From Umezawaea sp049997955 (GTDB lineage: Bacteria > Actinomycetota > Actinomycetes > Mycobacteriales > Pseudonocardiaceae): a stretch of 64,000 nucleotides of DNA. The notes under the pieces were generated by a model. The model saw nothing but the letters and a program-made list of their open reading frames with translations. It was not told where the DNA came from and searched no databases. Shown one piece after another: positions 44,334 through 53,507 of this stretch. A program made the translations under genes and the position numbers. The stretch is from the NCBI GenBank assembly GCA_049997955.1, contig JAEBDY010000028.1:1-64000 (forward strand), written 5' to 3'. How positions within the stretch are numbered: the first letter of the stretch is position 1; each line of letters opens with the position of its first letter.

Positions 44334-46442
44334 ATGACGAGGAAAGCAAACATTCACAACGAGATTGCGGGATCAGTGCAGTTCGCCGTTCAGGCGGGAG
44401 TCATCCACCAGATGATCGTGCACCGTGGGGACCACGTCCCTGATCCCGTTCCGCGCCAGTTGCCCGCCGCGGTTGCCGACTTCGTCGGCCGGGCCGACGA
44501 AGTGGCGGCGCTGGACTCGGTGCTCGACGCTGGGGTGGGGTCCGCCGTGCGCACCGTCGAGGGCACGGCAGGCGTCGGGAAGACGACCCTGGTGACGTGG
44601 TGGGCGCACCGGGTCGACGACCGCTTCCCGGACGGCACGCTATTCGCGAACCTGCACGGCTACGATCGAGACCACCCTGCCGCCTCGTCGTCAGTGCTCA
44701 CATCGTTTCTCCAAGCATTGGGGATGTCCGAGGCGCGCGTACCGATCGACGTCGACGCCCAAGGGGCTCTCTATCGGTCGTTGCTCGCCGGACGGCGTGT
44801 CCTGGTCGTACTGGATAATGCCGCGAGCGCCGAGCAAGTTCGCCCGCTGCTACCCGGCACGGCGGGGTGCGCAGCGGTGGTCACCAGTCGCGCAGCGCTG
44901 ACCGGACTGGCCGTCACCGACGGCGCCCAGTCGATCTCCCTGCAGCTGTTCAGCTACGAGGAAGCCGAAGAGCTCGTGCGCAGCGTCCTCGGCGACCGGC
45001 TCGACCGCGAACCGGACGCGGTCGCACACCTGGTCGACCTGTGCACACGATTACCCCTGGCTCTGCGCGTCGCGGCCAGCCGCCTGGCGAGCCGCCGCGG
45101 CAGGCTCACCGATACCATCGAAGAGTTCCGGCTCGGTCGGAACCGCCTCGACACGCTGAGCGACACCGGGGACGACCGCAGCGCCGTACGCACGGTGTTC
45201 GACTGGTCCTACACGCGCCTACCCGCAGAGCACGCGATGCTGTTCCGGCGACTCGGCCTGCATCCGAATCCCGAACTCGGCCTGGACGCGGCCGCCGCGT
45301 TCGGCGGCCTCGAACCACGACGAGCACGACATCAGGTCCAAGCGCTGGTCGACCTCAACCTCGTCGCGCTGGTCGACCACCAGCGCTACCGCGTCCACGA
45401 CCTGCTCCATGAGTACGCCGCCCAGCGCGCCGAGTCGGACGAGACACCCGATGGTCGGATCGCCGTGATGCGCCAAGGGCTTGCCTGGTACGCCGCTACG
45501 GCGCTCGCGGCCGATCGCCTTGTCTTTCCCGCACATCCACACCTGGTCGTGGACATCGATACGCCGCTCGTCGGCGTGCCTGTAGTGGATCGAACGGAGG
45601 CGTGGAATTGGCTCAACCTTGAAAGCCCCACGATCCTGGCAGGGATGAGGCGGGCGGTCGAACACCACCTGCACGACATCGTCATCGCTCTGGCAGGAGT
45701 GATGAGGTACCTCGCTTTCCGGTCGAGGTCGCTGTGGCCGGTGAGGTTAGAAGCCGAATCGCTCGGGCTGCTCGCGGCCCGAGCGAGTGGAGACATTGAG
45801 GCGGAGATGATCCTCCTGCGCAGGCGGGCGGACACGAACCAGATGCTCGGGAGGTGGGTCGAGTCGGACGGTGATTTGCAGGTGACTGCTGCACGGGCAC
45901 GGGAGAGCGGTGATCGGCTCCTGTTGGGAAAGGCGCTGTGCGGCTTGGGGCGAAACCGCAAGTTGCAGCATCTGCTCGAGGAGGCGCGTGAGAACTACCT
46001 CCAAGCGCTGCCGCTGGTTCGCGGTGAAGTCCACCTCGAGGCCGTCGTGGAGTCCAACCTCAGCCAGATCAGCATCGGCCTCGGCCGGTGTGCCGAGGCG
46101 TTGGAGCACGCAGTGCGGGAACTCGACCTCCGGAGTGGGGGAGTCGATGCCGCAGGCGAGGGGTTCGCGCTGCACGACGTCGCGGCGGCCCATCAGAGTC
46201 TCGGTGAAGACCGAGCCGCCCTCGACTACGGGGAGCGCGCCATCGCGGTCTACCGGACCACAGCGGCGACCGACGGCTACCTTGCCACCGCATTGGTGAC
46301 CGTGGCGCTGTCTTACGAACGCCAAGGGTCAACAACCCGCGCCGCGCAGTGCCTGGCCGAAGCTGCCGAGGTCCTCGAACAGTTGGGGGATCCCGCGGCC
46401 GAAGCTGTCCGGGACAGAGCGAACCGGTATCTCGCGTCCTGA
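44334..46442 (+). CDS. NB-ARC/TPR STAND protein (AfsR-like without DNA-binding domain)
   Basis: A 702-residue protein. It begins NIHNEIAGSVQFAVQAGVIH, the short N-terminal segment typical of actinobacterial NB-ARC proteins, then PRQLPAAVADFVGRADEVAA. The NB-ARC domain has Walker A EGTAGVGKTTLVTWW, Walker B RRVLVVLDNAAS, sensor AAVVTSRAALTGL and LPLALRVAASRLAS, then a winged helix with RYRVHDLLHEYAA (MHD-like). The C-terminal third is a TPR solenoid (ALCGLGRNRKLQHLLEEARE). No SARP DNA-binding domain is present. The role is regulatory or defence; unknown. The start (ATG 44334) is uncertain: GTG 44319 is an alternative. The upstream flank is a truncated IS. Confidence 0.75.
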   Translation: MTRKANIHNEIAGSVQFAVQAGVIHQMIVHRGDHVPDPVPRQLPAAVADFVGRADEVAALDSVLDAGVGSAVRTVEGTAGVGKTTLVTWWAHRVDDRFPDGTLFANLHGYDRDHPAASSSVLTSFLQALGMSEARVPIDVDAQGALYRSLLAGRRVLVVLDNAASAEQVRPLLPGTAGCAAVVTSRAALTGLAVTDGAQSISLQLFSYEEAEELVRSVLGDRLDREPDAVAHLVDLCTRLPLALRVAASRLASRRGRLTDTIEEFRLGRNRLDTLSDTGDDRSAVRTVFDWSYTRLPAEHAMLFRRLGLHPNPELGLDAAAAFGGLEPRRARHQVQALVDLNLVALVDHQRYRVHDLLHEYAAQRAESDETPDGRIAVMRQGLAWYAATALAADRLVFPAHPHLVVDIDTPLVGVPVVDRTEAWNWLNLESPTILAGMRRAVEHHLHDIVIALAGVMRYLAFRSRSLWPVRLEAESLGLLAARASGDIEAEMILLRRRADTNQMLGRWVESDGDLQVTAARARESGDRLLLGKALCGLGRNRKLQHLLEEARENYLQALPLVRGEVHLEAVVESNLSQISIGLGRCAEALEHAVRELDLRSGGVDAAGEGFALHDVAAAHQSLGEDRAALDYGERAIAVYRTTAATDGYLATALVTVALSYERQGSTTRAAQCLAEAAEVLEQLGDPAAEAVRDRANRYLAS

Positions 46443-46758
46443 GCGCGGATCGGTCCCCCAAGCTACTCGCGTTGCATCGCATGGGTAGGCGGGACGATCG
46501 ATGCATCCCTTCCCATGAGCAGGGAGAACCCAACCTCGCGGGTGGTCGGAAAGTCGAGACCACATGTGTGACCGCCCAGGGCATGGTGCGGGTGGGCCTT
46601 CGGAGACCTCCGGGTGGTGGACTGTCGCTGTCTCCGACGCGAAAGTTGACCTACCTCATGGTCCAGGTCCGGCGACGCTTAGCCCCGATATGCGGATACG
46701 GCCCGCGAACCGGCATCAACGCTCACTGCCACGACCGGAGAAGTACCGGAGGTACCCC
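46443..46758. other. Intergenic region
   Basis: About 315 bases between two plus-strand genes. No gene, hairpin or repeat is evident. It may contain the promoter of the nuclease-like gene that follows. Confidence 0.35.
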
Positions 46759-48231
46759 ATGGCCGGTCACACCAACTCACCGCAGCAGGCATACGGGTCA
46801 GAGCCTGTCACTGGAACCTCGTCGTCGGGGATCGGCATCCGGCAAGCTGTGCGCGACGCTCTGAGCGACGCCTCCGGTGGACAGGTGAGCCGTTTCCAAC
46901 CCGGCCGACTGCCACGTGGCGCCACGTGGTTCACCGACAAGACCGACATGCATCTGATCGTTGTGGTGGATGCGTCGTGTGACCTGGCCGTTGTGGACAA
47001 GATCGCCGCCTACGCCCTTGCCTGGCAGCACCACCGCACCCTTATTCTCGTCCTGCCGGAACAGCGAGCGGCGCCGATCCGCTACCGCTTGCCCTGGATC
47101 GCTGCACCTGTCCAGGGCTGGACGATCACCCACGACGGCGCCGTCGTGCAGTTGCCTGCCTTGACACGCGACGACAGCGTCGCTCGCGCTCGGGCATGGC
47201 CCTTGCATGTGACGGAAGATCACGATCTCCAGGGCGGCGCATCCTGGGTCGCCGCGTTCACCGACGCGGCCGACCAGCACTGGGCGCTCACCCCGGCACA
47301 CCGATCCAGCTATCTTGCTTGGCACTGCGCGGGCCGGAAAGTCCTGCAAGTCAACCGGGTCTGCGGTGGCATCGCCGTTACCGCGGGAGTGCAATACAAG
47401 GACCTGCACAATCGTCGGCCTGCGCAACGGCTCGTGCTAACAGGTGCGTTGACGCCGGAGCAGCGCGCCCTGCTCGAATCCGCACTCGCACAAGCGATCG
47501 TCGACCGCGTGAACGCCGTCGACGACGCCAACGTGGAGCACCGCCTGCAGGCAGGACTGGCCGCGACCGACATGCCGGGCATGGGCCTGCTGTCGCGGCC
47601 AGCGCGAGAGTATCCGGCATGGCGACCGGACAAACACCGCGGCTTCATCGACTTCCTGGGCATCGATCGCGACAACCACCTCCACATAGTCGAGACCAAA
47701 GTCGGACCGGACAGCATGCTGGTGTTCCAGGTCCTCGACTACCTCATCTGGGTAACCGCACACGCCTGCGAGATCCGAGCCCACCGCGGCTGGCCTGCCG
47801 CACCGAACGACACACCCGTCCACGTCGACCTGGTCCTCGCGCCCAAAGGCGATACTCCGGCGAAGGGTGCCTACACAGCCTGCCAATTGGAGGCTCTTGC
47901 TCCCGATGTGCGGTGGCGGGTATGGATTGTCACCGCACATCGGCACCGGCACCTGTGCTCACCGCACTCACACGAGATCAAGTGCACATGGGCGAGCTCA
48001 CCCTTATCGGCGAGGCTGCGCAGCCTGCTTAATGGTGCCGTGACGTCTCGACGGACAGCCATGATCGACTTCATCGTCTTGGTGCTACCGGGACTCAACA
48101 CAGCACCCGCGTGCCGCCCTCCGGGCGGAACGACACCTCGACGACCTCCTCCCAGGCCTCGTCCACAGGAGGGGACTGGTCATGCAGTTCCACGGAGAAG
48201 CCGACCCTGCAGGTGTGCAGGCCGGTCCTGA
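46759..48231 (+). CDS. PD-(D/E)XK nuclease-like protein
   Basis: The frame encodes 490 residues from ATG 46759. The region near residues 290-350 looks like a restriction-type nuclease core: RGFIDFLGIDRDNHLHIVET, KVGPDSMLVFQVLDYLIWVT, i.e. D-x-L-x13-E-T-K with a following Q-x-x-D/x-Y helix. The N-terminal half is alpha/beta (MHLIVVVDASCDLAVVDKIA, RTLILVLPEQRAAPIRYRL) and unassigned. The last 60 or so residues are proline- and arginine-rich and lie antisense to a better-looking fragment, so the true end may be near 48050 and the 3' part may be a chance read-through. Substrate unknown. Confidence 0.6.
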   Translation: MAGHTNSPQQAYGSEPVTGTSSSGIGIRQAVRDALSDASGGQVSRFQPGRLPRGATWFTDKTDMHLIVVVDASCDLAVVDKIAAYALAWQHHRTLILVLPEQRAAPIRYRLPWIAAPVQGWTITHDGAVVQLPALTRDDSVARARAWPLHVTEDHDLQGGASWVAAFTDAADQHWALTPAHRSSYLAWHCAGRKVLQVNRVCGGIAVTAGVQYKDLHNRRPAQRLVLTGALTPEQRALLESALAQAIVDRVNAVDDANVEHRLQAGLAATDMPGMGLLSRPAREYPAWRPDKHRGFIDFLGIDRDNHLHIVETKVGPDSMLVFQVLDYLIWVTAHACEIRAHRGWPAAPNDTPVHVDLVLAPKGDTPAKGAYTACQLEALAPDVRWRVWIVTAHRHRHLCSPHSHEIKCTWASSPLSARLRSLLNGAVTSRRTAMIDFIVLVLPGLNTAPACRPPGGTTPRRPPPRPRPQEGTGHAVPRRSRPCRCAGRS

Positions 48232-48238
48232 GGAACAG
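48095..48238 (-). pseudogene. Gene fragment cut by the IS5-family element
   Basis: The minus strand reads LFLRTGLHTCRVGFSVELHD, then QSPPVDEAWEEVVEVSFRPE and a stop soon after. The composition and the pattern WEEVVEVSF look like real coding sequence rather than a shadow. Its upstream part would lie beyond the IS at 48239 but I could not join it to anything convincing at 49199. Low confidence. Confidence 0.35.
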
Positions 48239-49198
48239 TGAGGTTTTCTCAACGAAAGTCAGCGCCAGGCGTTGTTGAGACGAGCGCGGCTTTTGGCGAT
48301 GGCGCCGATGCGGCTGGGGCTGATGGTGACGTGTTGCAGGGCGCGCCATCGTTGCTTGAGTTCGGCGGCGGCGCGTTCGCCCAGAACGCGGACGCCGCGC
48401 AGGAGCTTGTTGTGGGTGCGGTTGTCGACGTGCAGCGGGCTGGCGATGTCGGGGTGCGGGCGGAATGGGGTGTGCACGCCCGCACCGGCTCCGGTGTAGC
48501 CGACATCGGCCAGGGTCGGGAGCCCGTCGCGGGCGGCCTTGTACAGGGCGGGAAGTGCGTCGGCGCGGGCGGCCCGGAGGTCGTGGAACGAGCCGGGCTC
48601 CACATCGGAGACCCATAACGGCGCGCCGTTCGGCGCGGACACGAACTGGACGTTGCCCGCGAAGCGGTGGCCCTTGCCGGAGTACCACAGGTCGTTGCCG
48701 TTCTCGGTCACCCCGGCCACTCGATCGCAGGAGACCAGTGTGCCGTCGAGAACGACATGGGACATCCCTTCACCGCGGCAGTGTTCGAGCACCTCGTGCA
48801 ACTCCGGCGTCCGCTCGGCCAGGACGTCGATGCCCTCGTGCAGGTAGCGGTAGCCGGTGGCCTGCGAAATCCCGGCGTCCAACGCCAGGCGGTGGACCCG
48901 GCCGCGGTCGCGGAACCAACGCAGCACCAGCACGGCCTGACGGAACGGCCCCAACGCGCGGCTGCCCGACGGCGTGCCGACCGATCGGCGATGGGTGGCC
49001 AACAGTCGGGCGAGGAACTCCACGACGGGGCGCGGGACGTCGAGCATGGCAGAATAGGCAATCACGTGAGCCTCTGGTGTCCGGGACAAGATCTTCGCAG
49101 ACCTGTTCCTACCAGAGGCTCACGCTTTCCCGCAGGTCAGCACCTATCCGGTTCCCGCACATCGCTTACCTACGGCGCATTTCGCTGAGAAAACCTCA
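48239..49198 (-). mobile_element. IS5-family insertion sequence, complete
   Basis: A 960-bp element bounded by TGAGGTTTTCTCAACGAAA (48239-48257) and, inverted, TTTCGCTGAGAAAACCTCA (49180-49198), which match at 18 of 19 positions. It contains one full-length transposase gene on the minus strand. It has no frameshift, so it may still be active. Confidence 0.88.
48259..49089 (-). CDS. IS5-family DDE transposase
   Basis: A 276-residue transposase of the type with a helix-turn-helix N-terminus and DDE_Tnp_4-like domain: LRWFRDRGRVHRLALDAGIS, QATGYRYLHEGIDVLAE, then VVLDGTLVSCDRVAG (first Asp), WYSGKGHRFAGNVQFVSAPN, LPTLADVGYTGAGAGVHTPF (second Asp) and AAAELKQRWRALQHVT near the catalytic Glu. Intact between the two inverted repeats; start ATG 49089. 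Confidence 0.85.
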   Translation of the reverse strand: MSRTPEAHVIAYSAMLDVPRPVVEFLARLLATHRRSVGTPSGSRALGPFRQAVLVLRWFRDRGRVHRLALDAGISQATGYRYLHEGIDVLAERTPELHEVLEHCRGEGMSHVVLDGTLVSCDRVAGVTENGNDLWYSGKGHRFAGNVQFVSAPNGAPLWVSDVEPGSFHDLRAARADALPALYKAARDGLPTLADVGYTGAGAGVHTPFRPHPDIASPLHVDNRTHNKLLRGVRVLGERAAAELKQRWRALQHVTISPSRIGAIAKSRARLNNAWR

Positions 49199-49847
49199 GT
49201 GAGCCCGGTTGCACGGCGCAAAGTCCATTGCTTCGGCCGCCGAAGGAGTCAGTCCTGGCCTACCAGCAGCGATGACTTTTCGAGCGGTACACGCCGTCGG
49301 GGCTCGCGGACGCGAGCAGCGGGATTATGGTTCGGTGGAAGAAATTCGTCGTTGCTGGCGTGCACGTAAATGACGCAACATGGCGAGCAGGTGTTCGGCG
49401 GTGCTGTGCCCACCGCAATCGTTCCCGCGGACCCAGCGGATGGCGACGTGGTGACGCATGGGGGCTTCGATGCCGGTGAGAGGTGACCTGGGTTCAGACA
49501 CCGGTCGCCGGACGCAGCGAGTATGTAGGCCCAGTAGGCGCCGCGGGCGCCTCGTGCTGTAGTGACAAACAAGTCAGTCGAGCTGCTGCCACCGATCGGG
49601 TGATCTACCAGAAACCTTGGACCTCCGTTGCACATCTCGACCTTCCTGTGCCTCTTCACGTCATGAGCCACGTAGGGCAACCCTCTCAAGTGGCTCAGCA
49701 CCAAGCACTGGCGATACGAGGTCTCCCAGCAGCTGCGGATGGTTCCAGGTAAACCCTGCACCCACCGCGAGCACAATACCATCAGTAAAAACTCAATACC
49801 GCTCGCCATTGCCATGGCCATGGGAAGCCGACGAGGACAGCAATAAG
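49199..49847. other. IS scar region
   Basis: No intact gene. At 49261-49290 there is a solitary IS end, TACCAGCAGCGATGACTTTT followed by CGAGCGGTAC, that matches the right end of the IS at 58626-59801; the rest of that element is absent. A tyrosine recombinase relic lies on the minus strand further right. The last 150 bases are probably the promoter region of the sigma-factor gene. Confidence 0.55.
49340..49570 (-). pseudogene. Tyrosine recombinase relic
   Basis: Pieces in different minus-strand frames read GARGAYWAYI and then RHHVAIRWVRGNDCGGHSTA followed by EHLLAMLRHLRARQQRR. The second resembles RRNARGGNSAAEHLIGALRC in the core-binding domain of the intact recombinase at 16841. Frameshifted and short. 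Confidence 0.5.
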
Positions 49848-50429
49848 ATGCAAAGATGGCCAGTTCTTTCTTTTTCTGACCCTGGTCAGCAAAGGTCCAC
49901 TAAGCGGAGCCAAGCTACCACGCAACCCAAGGTCGATTTTGAGACTTTCTTCAAAAAGGATTATCGTCGCATTATTGCATTCTTGATATGCTATGGACTT
50001 ACTCGCGAAAAAGCTGAAGATTACGCCATGGACGCCATGGTGATAGCTTTCAGTAAATGGGATCAAATTGAAAACCCTGCCCCATGGCTAATAGCAACTG
50101 CAAAAAACTTGGCAATAAAGGGCGGTCGACGTACTGCGCGAGATGCGATTGAATGGGCCAAACTTAACCGAGAATCCCCCAAGGCAGACGGCACTGAGAA
50201 GTATAGGGGGGTCGAACATAATGAAGAGCTAAGGGAACTTCTGGCGCCATTGAAAAAACAACAGCGATCGGTCATAGCGCTTCATTTTATAGGATACAAG
50301 AACACTGAGATAAGTGAAGCATTGAACATGACCGAAAATACGGTTAGATCGAATCTCCGACATGCGAAAAAGGCCCTGAAGAAAATTGCAGAAGACCGCA
50401 TCGAAGGGGGACTCGGAGATGGACGATAA
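49848..50429 (+). CDS. ECF-like RNA polymerase sigma factor
   Basis: A 193-residue sigma-70 family protein. Region 2 is DFETFFKKDYRRIIAFLICY, GLTREKAEDYAMDAMVIAFS, KWDQIENPAPWLIATAKNLA; region 4 is LLAPLKKQQRSVIALHFIGY, KNTEISEALNMTENTVRSNL, RHAKKALKKIAED, with the helix-turn-helix that reads the -35 element. AT-rich, lysine-rich coding unlike its neighbours, so recently acquired. The last 11 bases overlap the start of the next gene, which encodes a probable membrane-anchored partner. The ATG at 49848 was chosen because protein similarity begins after it. Confidence 0.8.
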   Translation: MQRWPVLSFSDPGQQRSTKRSQATTQPKVDFETFFKKDYRRIIAFLICYGLTREKAEDYAMDAMVIAFSKWDQIENPAPWLIATAKNLAIKGGRRTARDAIEWAKLNRESPKADGTEKYRGVEHNEELRELLAPLKKQQRSVIALHFIGYKNTEISEALNMTENTVRSNLRHAKKALKKIAEDRIEGGLGDGR

Positions 50430-51270
50430 AAACTTTGATCAATGGCTTGAATCAAAATACAGCCGCTTGAATGAAAGCTTGAATTATGCAATCGATGTTG
50501 ACGAGAGGCTCCAGCAAGTACTTAAAGTTGCCAGCCTGCGCCAGGCGCTCGAATTCGATAGCCGTCATCGAAATTTTCTAATTAAGACTAAAGTGAACCC
50601 AGGAGCACGTAAACTACTTGCACGCACGCGAACACTTAGCCTTGTCGCCGCTCTTGTGGCTACATTTCTAATCCCGACGATTTCCAAATTAGGCCCACAT
50701 AGTGAAGCAAGAACCGAAAATACTCTTCACCGACACAGTTGGAACAATTACTTCATCGACTTCAGCAGAACATGCGCTAACCCTTCCCTTGATCCCACAT
50801 GTCTCGCACAAGCAAAAAGTGCCCTTCAGCTCGCTGAACAAGATTCCAATAACGATACTACATTGCAAACTCGCCTCAGAGAGCATTCGAGCTCTAAAAA
50901 TGACCCCATAGGAAAAGGACCTTGGCCATTCGTAGTGCTAGGCACTGAAAATGATGGCCTGTACGCGCGCCCAGTTCAATCCACCGAAGGACCCAAATCC
51001 GCCGATGGCCCCGAAGTGGGAATCGCTCTGAATCATAGCATCGTGTGGGCCGAATGCTACTTGCAAAATGACTACTACCCGGCCGGACTTGATCGACGAA
51101 AAAATGTCATATCCATATGGTTGAAGATTCACTGGAAAAATCAAATATTTCCGAAGTCTCAAGGAATTTCCGACCCCGCCGAGCCCCAAGAGGCCTGGAT
51201 GTACAGGGGCTACCTGGAACCCCTGCAGCAAAACGGCAGAATTGCCAATTGTAAATACTCGGAAAACTAG
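50419..51270 (+). CDS. Membrane-anchored partner of the sigma factor (possible anti-sigma)
   Basis: A 283-residue protein with a cytoplasmic N-terminal 66 residues (MDDKNFDQWLESKYSRLNES), one membrane helix (LSLVAALVATFLIPTISKL, about 70-88) and a large extracytoplasmic C-terminal domain with several cysteines. No canonical anti-sigma zinc motif (H-x3-C-x2-C) is visible, so the anti-sigma role rests on gene coupling and topology. It overlaps the sigma gene by 11 bases and shares its AT-rich composition. Confidence 0.6.
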   Translation: MDDKNFDQWLESKYSRLNESLNYAIDVDERLQQVLKVASLRQALEFDSRHRNFLIKTKVNPGARKLLARTRTLSLVAALVATFLIPTISKLGPHSEARTENTLHRHSWNNYFIDFSRTCANPSLDPTCLAQAKSALQLAEQDSNNDTTLQTRLREHSSSKNDPIGKGPWPFVVLGTENDGLYARPVQSTEGPKSADGPEVGIALNHSIVWAECYLQNDYYPAGLDRRKNVISIWLKIHWKNQIFPKSQGISDPAEPQEAWMYRGYLEPLQQNGRIANCKYSEN

Positions 51271-51768
51271 CACTGGAGCGTAGTCCTCGAATTCCAGGAG
51301 TTCGCCGATAATTCAGATAAACCAAGCCGAGAAACCTGAGCGAGGTGATTATTTTTTCCTACCAACCTCGCAAGATCACCTGCCCCAGCGGCGAAATAAG
51401 AGCGCTACGTCACACACTTCCACGAAACATTTACAGCACGTATAAGCAGCTTCCAAATTTAATCCCAGCTCCGTCTGCGATACTCGCGGGCTAGTCGAAG
51501 CCTTAGACACAAGCTGCCCTAAGCGGTGGTGACTGAGGACAGAAGGGGGCCAACGAAGCTAAGAGGAGCCAAATATCGGCCTTGGACTGAGTTTGTCACC
51601 GTAAACTTCTATCGCGTGTCCTGCGGTGGCATTACGGGCCCTCGCAGGATGAAATACGAAGTCGGACAGTATCAACCTAATCATCATTGTATTGATGCCG
51701 CTCTGGGTGGCTAGCACTGACACCACGCGGTACCAGCATCAGGTGGAATCACCCATCGGAGGTCTGTC
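51271..51768. other. Intergenic region before the peptide gene
   Basis: About 500 bases. An open frame at 51526-51714 (62 codons) has no good ribosome site or recognisable motif, so I do not call it. The region probably contains the promoter of the peptide/ThiF pair. Confidence 0.35.
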
Positions 51769-51933
51769 ATGTTCCAGGCCATTACAAGCTCAACTGAGTT
51801 TGTAGACCAGAGACCCCACTTGACCGGCGGCATTTCAAAATCCGCCGACTTCCGGTTTGCAGATATCCCGATATTCCGACTCGAACCCGCACCGTGGGAG
51901 GCGACTCTTTGTCACGATTCAGTGGAAAGTTGA
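51769..51933 (+). CDS. Small peptide coupled to an RRE-ThiF enzyme (candidate substrate)
   Basis: A 54-residue peptide starting MFQAITSSTEFVDQRPHLTG, then GISKSADFRFADIPIFRLEP and ending APWEATLCHDSVES. GGAGG lies 6 bases before the ATG, a very good ribosome site. The 3' end overlaps the start of the ThiF-type gene by about 25 bases, so the two are translated together. A short peptide next to an enzyme with a PqqD/RRE-like peptide-binding domain suggests a precursor (RiPP-type) peptide; the single Cys48 and the C-terminal Ser/Thr residues are possible sites. No family match is known to me, so this is inference. Confidence 0.55.
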   Translation: MFQAITSSTEFVDQRPHLTGGISKSADFRFADIPIFRLEPAPWEATLCHDSVES

Positions 51934-53045
51934 TATCCGTACCGTTGCTCCATCCACGCATCAAGTCGACGCATCGCCCTGTCCGTCACGGCCTGCAAGA
52001 AGTACGTGTCGGCGGTGTGGTGGAAGGGCTCAGTGACCTCATCGACGACCCGGACGGGTGGGTATGGGAGTTGGTGTGCCTACTCAATGGCACCTGCGGC
52101 TTCGATGAGATCGCCGCCGAGTTGCGCACACGGTTCCCGCGCCGATCGGAGGATGACGTCGCAGCCGCGATCCAACTCCTTTACGCGAGCGGGCACTTGG
52201 AGGATGCCGCCGAACCCGAACCTGTCCGGTTCACTTCGGCAGAACGCGAACTGTACGGCTGCGGCGTCGAGTTGCTCGTGTGGATGGACAGACAGCCGCG
52301 TCGTAGCAGGTGGGAGGCTCAGGTTGCGCTGAAGGATGCGGAGGTCGTGGTCCTGGGTACCGGTGGAGTCGGTGGCATCGCCGCCCTTGCTCTAGCCGCC
52401 TCAGGCGTCGGCCGTGTGCATTGTGTGGATCGCGATGTGGTTGAGTCGTCCAACCTCAACCGCCAACTCATCTATCACACCGAGGACTTGGGCAGGCCGA
52501 AGGCGGAAGCCACTGTAAGGCGGTTGCGAGAGCGCTACCCCAACGTCGTGGTGACCGGAGAGGTCCGCCATCTCGACAGCACTGAGACGGTGCGGGAAGT
52601 GGTCGCCAGTTTCGATGTGGTCCTCCTCGCCGCAGATCGCCCGGCGGACATCCGCTCCTGGACCAACCGGGTGTGTTACGACACCCGCATGCCTTGGGTG
52701 TTCGGCGGATACCATGGACCGCTATCGAAAGTGGGCTCATACCGTCCGGGAACCGGCCCTTGCTACGACTGCGCTAGGGCTGCTGAGCAGGCACGCCTAA
52801 CCTCCTTGCCTGCTCGCACTACTGTCTCCCTCACCGACGTGAGGTTGCCAAATGCGACCTCGGCCGTCACAGCCGGGCAGACCGGCCTTCACGCTGCGGA
52901 AGCGGTGATCAGCCTGCTCACCGGTGTGCCAGCTCTCCCAGTCAATCGGATCAGCGATTTCAACTTTGTGAGCCGCCGGTACGACCTCAACACCGGGCCG
53001 ACAACACCCCACCCGGACTGCTCCACCTGTGGCGATGTGCGCTGA
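51909..53045 (+). CDS. ThiF/MoeB-type E1-like enzyme with N-terminal PqqD/RRE-like domain
   Basis: A 378-residue protein. Residues 20-100 resemble a PqqD/RRE winged helix: DLIDDPDGWVWELVCLLNGT, CGFDEIAAELRTRFPRR, AAIQLLYASGHLED. Residues 135-378 are an E1-like adenylating domain: VVVLGTGGVGGIAALALAAS (GTGGVG 150-155), HCVDRDVVESSNLNRQLIYH (D174, D176, N-R-Q) and two cysteine pairs, CYDC (285-288) and CSTC near the end, likely a zinc site. In this family the enzyme adenylates a C-terminal carboxylate. The domain union suggests a peptide or carrier-protein target. TTG 51909, preceded by GGGAGG at 7 bases, is my start; GTG 51894 and TTG 51930 are alternatives. Confidence 0.78.
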   Translation: MSRFSGKLISVPLLHPRIKSTHRPVRHGLQEVRVGGVVEGLSDLIDDPDGWVWELVCLLNGTCGFDEIAAELRTRFPRRSEDDVAAAIQLLYASGHLEDAAEPEPVRFTSAERELYGCGVELLVWMDRQPRRSRWEAQVALKDAEVVVLGTGGVGGIAALALAASGVGRVHCVDRDVVESSNLNRQLIYHTEDLGRPKAEATVRRLRERYPNVVVTGEVRHLDSTETVREVVASFDVVLLAADRPADIRSWTNRVCYDTRMPWVFGGYHGPLSKVGSYRPGTGPCYDCARAAEQARLTSLPARTTVSLTDVRLPNATSAVTAGQTGLHAAEAVISLLTGVPALPVNRISDFNFVSRRYDLNTGPTTPHPDCSTCGDVR

Positions 53046-53507
53046 CCACGGCGATACAGGACTAGGCCACGACGTGCGGTCGGAGCTCTTCTTCCTTTGA
53101 ACGGGGTCGGCGGTGCACCGCATCGGTGTCGCGGAGCAGTTGGCTTGGACGGCCACCCTGTCCGAGTGTGGATCGGGTGGCCGCCCGTATGCGGCGTGGT
53201 GGTGTCGGCCGCCATCACCAGGTTTGAGTGGCAACTTCACAACGAGCGCGATGGTCAGGTTTCACCGATGTTTCCTTACCTGCAACCAATCGTGAGGTCG
53301 GGTTCCCCTGCTCATGTAGAGGGAAGCGCCGATCATCACGCTTAACTCATCTTGCCCACGATCGGGCCGTCACGGACGAAGATCGGGTTCAGATCGACCT
53401 GTATTCGGGGGTACATGCCCGCGAGAAAGGTGCAGGATTTCCAGTGGGTCGTCGCCCTGCGACTATCGAGCAACCCTGACTCGGCCAGGAGAGACGCCCC
53501 GTGCAGG
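53046..53507. other. Intergenic region, probably decayed
   Basis: About 460 bases without a convincing gene. It lies between the intact ThiF-type gene and a fragment of a second one, so it may once have held the second gene's 5' part, but I see no recognisable remains. Confidence 0.35.

Noticed and set aside
51526..51714. 62-codon frame before the peptide/ThiF pair as a second precursor peptide
   Set aside because: Weak start, no ribosome site and no resemblance to the well-supported peptide at 51769.
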